Of a stretch of 18,916 nt of DNA, positions 8,712 through 14,599 are shown piece after piece. Source of the DNA: DAIOGN01 sp036745245. Lineage in GTDB: Bacteria; Zixibacteria; MSB-5A5; JAUVRN01. The position numbers and the translations under genes were made by a program. The number at the start of each line of letters is the position of its first letter. Position 1 is the first letter of the stretch. The notes below the pieces were generated by a model that saw only the letters and a list, made by a program, of their open reading frames with translations, searched no databases and was not told the origin of the DNA. The stretch lies in the NCBI GenBank assembly GCA_036745245.1, contig DAIOGN010000061.1, forward strand, positions 1 through 18,916, given 5' to 3'.

Positions 8712-9575
8712 TTAGAAGTTCAAGAGGCGCGTGATATTGAATCCGAGCTGCCAGTTGTCGGGGCTCGCGTCGAGCACTGCGCCGGGCAACACCTGCGACG
8801 GATTCAGTCGATTGGTGTTGGTCACCACGATCTTGAAGAAGTGCCCGCCGGTCTCCAGTTCGATTCCCAGGGCCATGGGGGCGTAGTCGTAGTAGTAGCC
8901 GGGCTTGATAAAGTCCCACTCCGCGAGCACGCTCATGAGGCTGGTGAGGTAGTACTGCGCGTACACTCCGACAGTCACGCTCTGTTCGATCTCGTTGCTT
9001 TCCTGAATTGAGTTGTACACATACGCAGGGGCGACTCCAAGAGCCAGCTGTCCCAGGCGCGCGTTCACCGGCAGAAGCGCGTAGTACTGCCAGGCGCGAT
9101 GATTCGTGGATTCGTATGCGGGGCTGTTGGTGTCCCAGGCGACACCCGCCAGAAGGGCTGCGGCCATCGGGACCTTGAGCACCAGTCTGTGGAGCGCCTT
9201 CCATTTCAATTGCAGATCGACATTGCCGTTGAGATTGCTGCGGGCGAGCGTCACGGTGGTGGTGGCCGTGGGCGCCCAGCCGAATCCCAGCCGCATGTCC
9301 ACAGGGCCGTCCAGTCCGTAGAACGTTTCGTACCCGGTGGAGAGCGGATTGAGAAACCGGTGGGAAATCTCGAACTGGAACATGCCCTTCTGCCACGTTT
9401 CCGCCGTGGGAAGGTTGACGACGTGGTTCGAGTGGAACACCACGGGGACCGCGTCCGGGGCTTCCTCTGCGCGCTTCCAGCCGGGGCCTTCAGACTGCGC
9501 CTGCGCGCCAGTCGCCAACAGGGCGGCGAAGAGTCCACCGGCGACGATCGGGAACTTATTTCGCTCGTGCGACAT
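8712..9575 (-). CDS. DUF5777-like outer-membrane beta-barrel protein
   Basis: 287 residues with a signal peptide (1-26, ending AQA). The mature protein alternates short amphipathic strands and ends in RLLNF. A C-terminal Phe is the usual recognition signal for outer-membrane barrel insertion. The early motif HVVNLPTAETWQKGMFQFEI and the following GLDGPVDMRLGFGW match my recollection of the DUF5777 barrel family (start of the barrel, then a line on the shared geometry). It is the last gene of a four-gene operon. Its ATG overlaps the YceI-like gene by 20 bases and has GGAGG about 9 bases upstream. In Bacteroidetes this barrel family is, as I recall, often beside YceI and c-type cytochrome genes, as here. 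Substrate or cargo is unknown. Confidence 0.85.
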   Translation of the reverse strand: MSHERNKFPIVAGGLFAALLATGAQAQSEGPGWKRAEEAPDAVPVVFHSNHVVNLPTAETWQKGMFQFEISHRFLNPLSTGYETFYGLDGPVDMRLGFGWAPTATTTVTLARSNLNGNVDLQLKWKALHRLVLKVPMAAALLAGVAWDTNSPAYESTNHRAWQYYALLPVNARLGQLALGVAPAYVYNSIQESNEIEQSVTVGVYAQYYLTSLMSVLAEWDFIKPGYYYDYAPMALGIELETGGHFFKIVVTNTNRLNPSQVLPGAVLDASPDNWQLGFNITRLLNF

Positions 9576-10182
9576 GCACCTGTACCTCCACCTGAATCAG
9601 CTCATCGATCTTCAGAAACATGAGCGACGGGACCTCGATGTCGAAATCTGTAAGTCGGATGTCGAATTGCGCAGCCACGAAAAAGCCGGACGGGGTCGGT
9701 ACAATGGTGCACAGGATGGCATAGTCTTTCGGTTGGTCGTGCAGGTCAAGCCGGCCTTTGGTGAAGACCCTCAGCGTGTCGCCGCCGGCCTGTTGTACCG
9801 CGGTGATTTCGCCTTTGTATGAAACGTAGGGATGTTCGTCGGTGTGCAGGTAGTTCTCGCGCATGTGCCGGTCGCGCATGTCGATGCCCGTCTTCAGCGT
9901 GTTGAGCGGCACCTCGAAGTAGAGTTCGCTTTTTTTCGGGGCCGATCCCACCGCCAGAGAATCGCCCTCCCAGAACACGTATCCGTCGATCTCTGGCGTG
10001 ACGCCTTCGAAGTCCTCCACCGGCGCATCGGAGATGAACTTCACCTCGTTGTGCTGTGAGGAATCCACTTGATACTCCAGGGCGTTCGCCCGGTCCGGCC
10101 AGGCGGCCAGCAGAGCCAGAATTCCCAGGCCGAGCCCGTGTTGAGCGAGTTGCCCGGCCGCTCGTCTCTGCGGCGTGCGCAT
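9556..10182 (-). CDS. YceI-like periplasmic lipocalin-fold protein
   Basis: 208 residues with an N-terminal signal peptide (about 1-34, ending ANA). The mature part shows the YceI pattern: LEYQVDSSQHNEVKFISDAPVEDFEG at the start, FEVPLNTLKTGIDMRDRHMRENYLHTDEHPYVSYKG in the middle, and a TKGRLDLHD strand. YceI proteins have a lipocalin-like barrel with a long hydrophobic pocket that binds polyisoprenoids or quinone-like lipids. The sequence does not show which ligand applies here. Start and preceding stop share TGATG, and no Shine-Dalgarno sequence is seen, so translation probably depends on the upstream cytochrome-like gene. It is the third gene of the envelope operon. Confidence 0.94.
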   Translation of the reverse strand: MRTPQRRAAGQLAQHGLGLGILALLAAWPDRANALEYQVDSSQHNEVKFISDAPVEDFEGVTPEIDGYVFWEGDSLAVGSAPKKSELYFEVPLNTLKTGIDMRDRHMRENYLHTDEHPYVSYKGEITAVQQAGGDTLRVFTKGRLDLHDQPKDYAILCTIVPTPSGFFVAAQFDIRLTDFDIEVPSLMFLKIDELIQVEVQVHVARAK

Positions 10183-10631
10183 CAGTTGTTCGCGGCGCCC
10201 AGGTGGATCCAGTTGATGATGTTCTGCATGTCGATGGAGTCGAGTGGGACGGCCGCCTGCGGCATGCGCACGCCGGGTCCCGTTCCGTCCAGCCGGTCCA
10301 CCAGGTAGCTCGAGTCCAAAGCGTGCCCTGGCCGCACCCGGACCAGCGGAGAGGCCGGGTGGGCTGATTGCACATTCCAGAGTTCCGCGTGGGAATTCCC
10401 GGCGCGCAGGTCCAGTTCCCCCTGCGCCACATTGCCATGGCAGGAGTTATTGGTGCATCCGCGACGATCGAAGATCTCCTGGATGTCTGCTGAAAAGGAG
10501 GGATTCGCCTTAATCACGCGGCCGCCGCTGGCCCCCCCGCCGCTGCTGGTAGGCGTGTCGTCGGTGGCGCAGCCGGCCAGCCCGGCCAGCAGCAAAGTGG
10601 AACACAGCACATCCCGCAGGGCGCCGGTCAT
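10182..10631 (-). CDS. Cytochrome c-like lipoprotein with CX4CH motif
   Basis: 149 residues. The lipobox LAGC places the lipidated cysteine at C21, followed by a Ser/Gly-rich linker. Residues 45-145 resemble the single-domain cytochrome c found in Planctomycetes and FCB bacteria: FSADIQEIFDRRGC, then CH, RPGHALDSSYLVDRL, a MPQ with M123 as possible distal haem ligand, and the terminal helix IINWIHLGA. The expected CXXCH is replaced by C59-TNNS-C64-H65, four residues between the cysteines. Covalent haem attachment is therefore possible but not certain. ATG 10631 is preferred because a TGAGAG sequence lies about 7 bases upstream. An in-frame TTG is directly before it. The stop overlaps the YceI-like start. 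It follows the beta-propeller gene by about 21 bp. Confidence 0.85.
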   Translation of the reverse strand: MTGALRDVLCSTLLLAGLAGCATDDTPTSSGGGASGGRVIKANPSFSADIQEIFDRRGCTNNSCHGNVAQGELDLRAGNSHAELWNVQSAHPASPLVRVRPGHALDSSYLVDRLDGTGPGVRMPQAAVPLDSIDMQNIINWIHLGAANN

Positions 10632-10652
10632 CAAGCAACTCTCAGGCGCGGG

Positions 10653-11774
10653 CTAGAGCGGGCGCCAGCGCAGGCCGAACGGATTTTTCCCCACGTCCAG
10701 CGAGTCGATGAGGTCGTGGGTGGTGCCATCGAGGATGTACACTCTGCCCTGTTGGGTCGGCACCACACCGGCGGCCGTAATGTATACCCGGCTGCCGTCA
10801 TCGGTGCACGAGACACCGAAGGTGCGCCCCACTTCCACGGGAATCTCCTGCACGGTGCGAGTCGCCAGCCGGAGGACCTGAATCGTGTTGTCAAATTGCG
10901 TAGTGATGTACAGGTACGCGTCGTCCGGAGACAGCTCCACCAGGGTCGGGCCCGAAGGATCGCCGTAGTGAACAATGTGGTCGATGGGAAGGTAGAACGA
11001 ATCCACGATCTGGCGCAGTGCCAGATCGAGCACCCGCACCTGCGCCAGCACCTCGTGGTGGTCCAGGCAGGCGATGTACGCCAGGGAATCCTTGTGGTCA
11101 ATCGTCAGACCGTAGGGCATGTACTTCTGCCGCGTGACCGCGTAGATGCTGTCGGGATCGATGCTCACCTGGTGAACCGTGTCGGCGTCGGTGTAGATCA
11201 TGGTGATGATGTCGCTCATGTTGGTGGCCACCACAAGCGATCCATCCGACGTAATGTCGGCGTCGTGAGTTGAGGCACCCGCCGAAATCGAGTCGACAAT
11301 TGTGAGTGATTGAAGATTCACTTTATAGACACGTGTTTCCACGCCGGCGGCGGAAAAGTCGCACACATATCCGAACGTCCCGTCGGGTGTGATCGCCATG
11401 GAGGTGGGGAACACTCCCGGCAGAGGCGCCGACGCCAGCATTTCATTGGTAGTGGCATCAAACTTGGCGATCCGGCCAGGAGGGCCATCGCGAGACAAAA
11501 GGTAAAAGAAACTCAGGTCATCGGAGAAGCGAATGAAATGAGGCTGAACGATTCCTGCAGGAAAGGAGTCGACGCGCTCCAGCGTCTCGGTGTTGTACAC
11601 ATACACGGTGCTGTCCGTCTGGTTGGCGACATACAGACGCCCGGGCGGGCCCGCCGTCGGCGTCCCCGACGACGTCGGATCCTCAGTACATCCGGCCACC
11701 ACTACAAAAGCCGCGAGTGCGAAAAGGCGAGTCCATTCACTATTGGTGCGTCGTAAGGGGTTCCACAGGAACAC
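10653..11774 (-). CDS. YVTN-type beta-propeller lipoprotein
   Basis: 373 residues. The signal peptide ends in a lipobox VVAGC with C29 as the lipidated residue, followed by a Thr/Ser/Pro linker. From about residue 45 the protein is built of repeats of about 45 residues with YVTN-like strands such as GRLYVANQTDSTVYVYNTETLERVDSF (start), MAITPDGTFGYVCDF, SPDDAYLYITTQFDNTIQVL and a final RVYILDGTTHDLIDSLDVGKNPFGL. This is a seven-bladed propeller pattern. Such proteins are surface or periplasmic binding scaffolds and can be quinohaemoprotein-like. The GTG at 11774 is chosen because GGAGG (11781-11785) lies 6 bases upstream and it gives a signal peptide of normal length. The TTG further upstream would add 21 residues. 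It is the first gene of the envelope operon. Confidence 0.9.
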   Translation of the reverse strand: MFLWNPLRRTNSEWTRLFALAAFVVVAGCTEDPTSSGTPTAGPPGRLYVANQTDSTVYVYNTETLERVDSFPAGIVQPHFIRFSDDLSFFYLLSRDGPPGRIAKFDATTNEMLASAPLPGVFPTSMAITPDGTFGYVCDFSAAGVETRVYKVNLQSLTIVDSISAGASTHDADITSDGSLVVATNMSDIITMIYTDADTVHQVSIDPDSIYAVTRQKYMPYGLTIDHKDSLAYIACLDHHEVLAQVRVLDLALRQIVDSFYLPIDHIVHYGDPSGPTLVELSPDDAYLYITTQFDNTIQVLRLATRTVQEIPVEVGRTFGVSCTDDGSRVYITAAGVVPTQQGRVYILDGTTHDLIDSLDVGKNPFGLRWRPL

Positions 11775-11850
11775 AGAGATCCTCCGGGGATGTTCGATTC
11801 GAAACAAGTCGCGGATCAATTGAGCGGACAAACCCAAAGCTTTCTACAGC

Positions 11851-11881
11851 GCGGGGTAGCTCATAATACGTTGTACCCCGC
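11851..11881. promoter_or_regulatory. Inverted repeat GCGGGGTA/TACCCCGC around the -10
   Basis: GCGGGGTA (11851-11858) and TACCCCGC (11874-11881) are perfect 8-base inverted arms with a 15-base spacer that contains the proposed -10 of the envelope operon. The arrangement fits a repressor operator. Confidence 0.4.
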
Positions 11882-11891
11882 TTGCCGACAA
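11863..11891 (-). promoter_or_regulatory. Candidate sigma70-type promoter of the envelope operon
   Basis: On the minus strand TTGTCG (11886-11891) and TATTAT (11863-11868) are separated by 17 bases. The GTG start lies about 85 bases downstream. The -10 lies inside one inverted repeat and the -35 inside another, so expression is probably controlled by a DNA-binding protein. Confidence 0.5.
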
Positions 11892-11895
11892 GCGG
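11878..11895. promoter_or_regulatory. Palindrome CCGCTTG-N4-CAAGCGG over the -35
   Basis: CCGCTTG (11878-11884), CCGA and CAAGCGG (11889-11895) form a perfect 7+7 dyad covering the proposed -35. A second copy with 6-base arms lies at 11996-12011. Confidence 0.45.
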
Positions 11896-11995
11896 TTCGG
11901 CCCGTCAGGTCCCCTCTGGACACGGGCCCCACAGGGGTTATTCCCGGCCCCCCCGGGACCCTGCTGGAGACCGGCCTCGATGCAGAGTTGACTAT

Positions 11996-12011
11996 CCGCT
12001 TGCCTAAGCGG
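11996..12011. promoter_or_regulatory. Second CCGCTT-N4-AAGCGG palindrome before the Reeler-like gene
   Basis: CCGCTT (11996-12001), GCCT and AAGCGG (12006-12011) lie 13 bases upstream of the GTG at 12025. It repeats the dyad at 11878-11895, here next to the divergent gene. A TTGACT at 11988-11993 could be a -35, but no good -10 is seen. Confidence 0.42.
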
Positions 12012-12024
12012 AACTTGATGCCTG

Positions 12025-12933
12025 GTGAAAAACTGGACCCGTGCCACCATCCGGCTGACGTTTACGGCCATTCTGCTGGCGGGCGGGGTGGCGTGGGCCT
12101 ATTACACCGGGCCCACCACGCCGGCGACGGGCGCGCCGCCAGCCGAAGGTACCTGCGCGGACGCGGATGTCGGTTGTCACTCAGACTTTGCGGTGGATTC
12201 CGGATCCGGCGTGTTTGGGATTACGGCTCTCAATTCGACACCCGGCCAGTACACGCCTGGCGACACGGTGGACATGAGAATCGACCTGCAGCAGGCGGGC
12301 CAGATGCGGTGGGGGTTTCAGCTCACGGTCATCAACAGTGCCGGCGATCCGGTGGGGACCATACTGCGGTCTGAGCCGACACGCACGAGTGTGCAGTCGG
12401 GCCAGGGCGGCCGCCAGTACCTCACACACACGCCGCTGGGTACCGACAGCAATACCGCGAACGTGTCTCCGGGCTGGACCTTCAAGTGGAGAGCTCCCGC
12501 GGCCGGCGAGGGGGCCGTGACCTTCTATGCCGCGGGAAACGCCGCCGACGGGGATGGCACGAGCCTGGGCGATTACGTGTACACTTGGTCCGTCGTGTTG
12601 ACGGAAGGTCCTCAGTCGGTGCACGAGTCCGGGGACATGCGTCCGGAGAGCTTTGCCTTGGGTCCCAATCACCCCAATCCGTTCAATGCCGGTACGCGAA
12701 TCCCGTTTCGTCTCGACCCGGAGGCGGCCGGACCCGTTTCGATCGCGATTCATGACGTGGGCGGCCGGCGCATTCGAACGCTGCACCTGGGGCGCTACAC
12801 AGGCGCCGGGGAGCACGAGATTGGCTGGGATGGGAAGGATGAAGGAGGTGCCCCCGTTCCGTCGGGCACCTATCTGGTAAGCCTGATCACCCGCGCGGGC
12901 TCAGATTCTCGCAAGGTGACGCTGCTGCGCTGA
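12025..12933 (+). CDS. Secreted Reeler-like protein with FlgD-type C-terminal tail
   Basis: 302 residues. The signal peptide ends near A25 (VAWA). Residues 26-192 resemble the reeler-type domain of envelope proteins: an early Cys/His element (C44, C51, H52), TPGQYTPGDTVDMRIDL, a MRWGFQLTVINSAGD strand, a TFKWRAPAAGEGAVTFYAAGN region and GDYVYTWSVVL. Residues 209-302 form the FlgD Ig-like/type IX-style sorting region with HPNPFN at 216-221, an IHDVGGRRIRTL strand and a DGKDEGGAPVPSGTYLVSL motif. Such tails are removed or used for export and anchoring in the FCB group. The GTG start is chosen because it is the first codon before the signal peptide. Ribosome binding support is weak. It diverges from the envelope operon over a shared control region and may be part of the same system. 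Confidence 0.85.
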   Translation: MKNWTRATIRLTFTAILLAGGVAWAYYTGPTTPATGAPPAEGTCADADVGCHSDFAVDSGSGVFGITALNSTPGQYTPGDTVDMRIDLQQAGQMRWGFQLTVINSAGDPVGTILRSEPTRTSVQSGQGGRQYLTHTPLGTDSNTANVSPGWTFKWRAPAAGEGAVTFYAAGNAADGDGTSLGDYVYTWSVVLTEGPQSVHESGDMRPESFALGPNHPNPFNAGTRIPFRLDPEAAGPVSIAIHDVGGRRIRTLHLGRYTGAGEHEIGWDGKDEGGAPVPSGTYLVSLITRAGSDSRKVTLLR

Positions 12934-12940
12934 GAACGCC

Positions 12941-12963
12941 ACGGCGCCCTTCGCGGGTGCCGT
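12941..12963. terminator. Candidate bidirectional terminator hairpin
   Basis: ACGGCGCCC (12941-12949), loop TTCGC and GGGTGCCGT (12955-12963) form a 9-bp stem with one G-T pair. It fills the 29-bp gap between two convergent genes. There is no long T-run on either side, so it may work mainly as a stable hairpin. Confidence 0.45.
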
Positions 12964-13202
12964 TACTTGCGGAACTTCAGCTTCTCCCGAATCGGATCGG
13001 GAAGATCGATCTCCTCAAACATCGAGGTCGGGAACAGGTAGTCTTCGCCTGTATCGTCGATCACTCGCACGAGTCCCTTGTGTGACGCCTTTTCATCCGG
13101 CAGCACTTGATACAGCCGGCGTGGCACGAGGGAAGCGGCGTACCCGTCACTGCTAATGCACACGGCAACGCGTGGTCTGTCTTGCTTCGTCTCAGGGGTC
13201 AT
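12963..13202 (-). CDS. Small conserved-looking protein of unknown function
   Basis: 79 residues from the ATG at 13202 (a TTG at 13211 is an in-frame alternative). The sequence reads VAVCISSDGYAASLVPRRLYQVLPDE, then GLVRVIDDTGEDYLFPTSMFEEIDLP and a short charged helix. It looks like an SH3-like small beta protein with a conserved GEDYL element. I believe similar short proteins occur in cyanobacteria and others, but I cannot name a family. It lies 5 bases after the stop of the next small gene on the same strand, so the two form a pair. No signal peptide or membrane segment. Confidence 0.72.
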   Translation of the reverse strand: MTPETKQDRPRVAVCISSDGYAASLVPRRLYQVLPDEKASHKGLVRVIDDTGEDYLFPTSMFEEIDLPDPIREKLKFRK

Positions 13203-13207
13203 TGCGC

Positions 13208-13438
13208 TCAATACAGTCGCTTGATCTTGAATTCACATCTTCCAAGGCCGTGGGCCTCAAACCAATGTACTTCGGCCATGGAAGTAGTGCCATCGGGAAG
13301 TTCTATCTCGGCCACTCCTTTCAGCTTCCGCCACCTTCCCGCCCCATAGGCGCGTGAGAGTCGCCTCCGGCTTTTCACCGCTTTCCCGACAGCAATGGTC
13401 TCGATGTCGAAGGGACCTGATATAATCCGTACGGTCAT
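13208..13438 (-). CDS. Small basic protein of unknown function
   Basis: 76 residues from the ATG at 13438. A GTG at 13492 would add 18 residues but has no ribosome binding site that fits, and the ATG gives the start I would expect from similar proteins (MTVRIISGPFDIETIAVG). The middle is basic (KSRRRLSRAYGAGRWRKLKG), followed by a strand VAEIELPDGTTSMAEVHWFEAH and a final FKIKRLY. The compact, basic composition and the immediate linkage with the next gene would suit a nucleic-acid-binding or toxin-like protein, but I see no active-site motif. No family can be named with confidence. Confidence 0.72.
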   Translation of the reverse strand: MTVRIISGPFDIETIAVGKAVKSRRRLSRAYGAGRWRKLKGVAEIELPDGTTSMAEVHWFEAHGLGRCEFKIKRLY

Positions 13439-13536
13439 GGTGGATAGTGTCCAGGGATCCTGATAAGCCACCTGGAAACCCGCCGCGATCACATCCTGAA
13501 AGGCTCGGTCCGGAGCCTCTCCGACATGCCTGAAAA

Positions 13537-13562
13537 AACTTAGTAACCACTTACACTAGTTT
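13537..13562. promoter_or_regulatory. AT-rich imperfect dyad between divergent genes
   Basis: AACTTAGT (13537-13544), a 10-base core and ACTAGTT (13555-13561) form an imperfect dyad, and the core includes GTAA-CCAC-TTAC. It lies between the small gene pair and the MarR-GNAT gene. TATCAT at 13567-13572 could be a -10. MarR-type regulators often bind such sites in their own promoter. Confidence 0.3.
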
Positions 13563-13617
13563 CTTGTATCATGTAGATGTGAGAACCGGAACGGAGTCGG
13601 GCGCCGCCACGGGGCAG

Positions 13618-14595
13618 GTGATTGACCTTCTGGGCCCCATGGCCTTTGCCAGCCGCCTGAAGCGACTTCACGAGCGGCTGATCCGCGATGTGGGCAGGCT
13701 CTACGAGGGGCTCGGGTTCGACTTCGAGCCCCGCTGGTTCCTTCTCTTCTACTCCCTCCATGCCCGGGGCCCGGCCAGCATCACCGAGTTCGCCGCGGCG
13801 CTCAGCCAATCCCATGCCGCCATCAACCAGGTGGCCGGCGAGCTTCTGGCGGCGGGTCTGGTGGACGAGATCCGGCAGCGGGGCGACGACCGGAAGCGGC
13901 TGCTTCGGCTCTCCCCCAGGGGACGCAAACTGGCATCGCGAATGATGCCCATCTGGCAGGAAGTCGGCCGCGCCACGAGCGAACTCTTCCGCGATTCGGG
14001 TGTGGACATGGTGGCCGGCCTTTCGGCCACCGAGCGCGCACTGGATGAGGCCAGCATCTATGATCGCGTGCGTCTGGCACGCGGCGAGTCTCTGCTCCCG
14101 CCAATTGAGATTCTCGAATACCGCGCGGCCTTCAAGAAGCACTTCCAGGAATTGAACCACTCCTGGCTCCGCGAACACTTCACCGTTGAGCCCGAGGACG
14201 AAAAGCTCCTCTCCGACCCGCGCGGCCGGATCGTCAATCGCGGTGGCGCCGTTTTGTTTGCAGCCGCGGGGGAGGAGATCGTGGGCACCTGCGCATTGAT
14301 CCGGCACTCGGACTCCGACTACGAACTCGCGAAGATGGCGGTGTCGGAGAAGGCTCGTCGACACGGAGTGGGACGCGCACTGGGGCTGGCCACGATCGAC
14401 CGCGCATCGCGTCTGGGGGGCCGCAGGCTGTTTCTGCTCACCAGCGAACGCCTTCCGGCGGCGTTGTCGCTCTACAAGAAACTCGGATTCAGGAATTGCC
14501 CAATGCCTGCACAGGCAGCCGCCAAATACAAGCGCAGCACTATGGCCATGGATCTTGCACTCACCCCGAGGGCCCGTTCAGGAATGAGGAGATAG
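13618..14595 (+). CDS. MarR-family regulator fused to a GNAT acetyltransferase domain
   Basis: 325 residues from the GTG at 13618. Earlier in-frame codons (TTG 13564, GTG 13579) are possible, but the family normally begins just before LGPMAFASRLKRL. Residues 1-155 form a MarR winged-helix domain (helices around 45-75, recognition helix SQSHAAINQVAGEL, wing with GDDRKRLLRLSPRG). Residues 165-320 form a GNAT fold with acetyl-CoA loop ARRHGVGRALG at about 247-256 and terminal LYKKLGF at 286-291. MarR-GNAT fusions are known but little characterised. The ligand and acetylated substrate are unknown. An S41 protease follows 4 bp later, so both are likely one operon. Confidence 0.85.
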   Translation: MIDLLGPMAFASRLKRLHERLIRDVGRLYEGLGFDFEPRWFLLFYSLHARGPASITEFAAALSQSHAAINQVAGELLAAGLVDEIRQRGDDRKRLLRLSPRGRKLASRMMPIWQEVGRATSELFRDSGVDMVAGLSATERALDEASIYDRVRLARGESLLPPIEILEYRAAFKKHFQELNHSWLREHFTVEPEDEKLLSDPRGRIVNRGGAVLFAAAGEEIVGTCALIRHSDSDYELAKMAVSEKARRHGVGRALGLATIDRASRLGGRRLFLLTSERLPAALSLYKKLGFRNCPMPAQAAAKYKRSTMAMDLALTPRARSGMRR

Positions 14596-14599
14596 CTGT

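Noticed and set aside
13540..14364. 274-codon open frame antisense to the MarR-GNAT gene
   Set aside because: The plus-strand frame has clear MarR and GNAT motifs. The antisense frame shows none.
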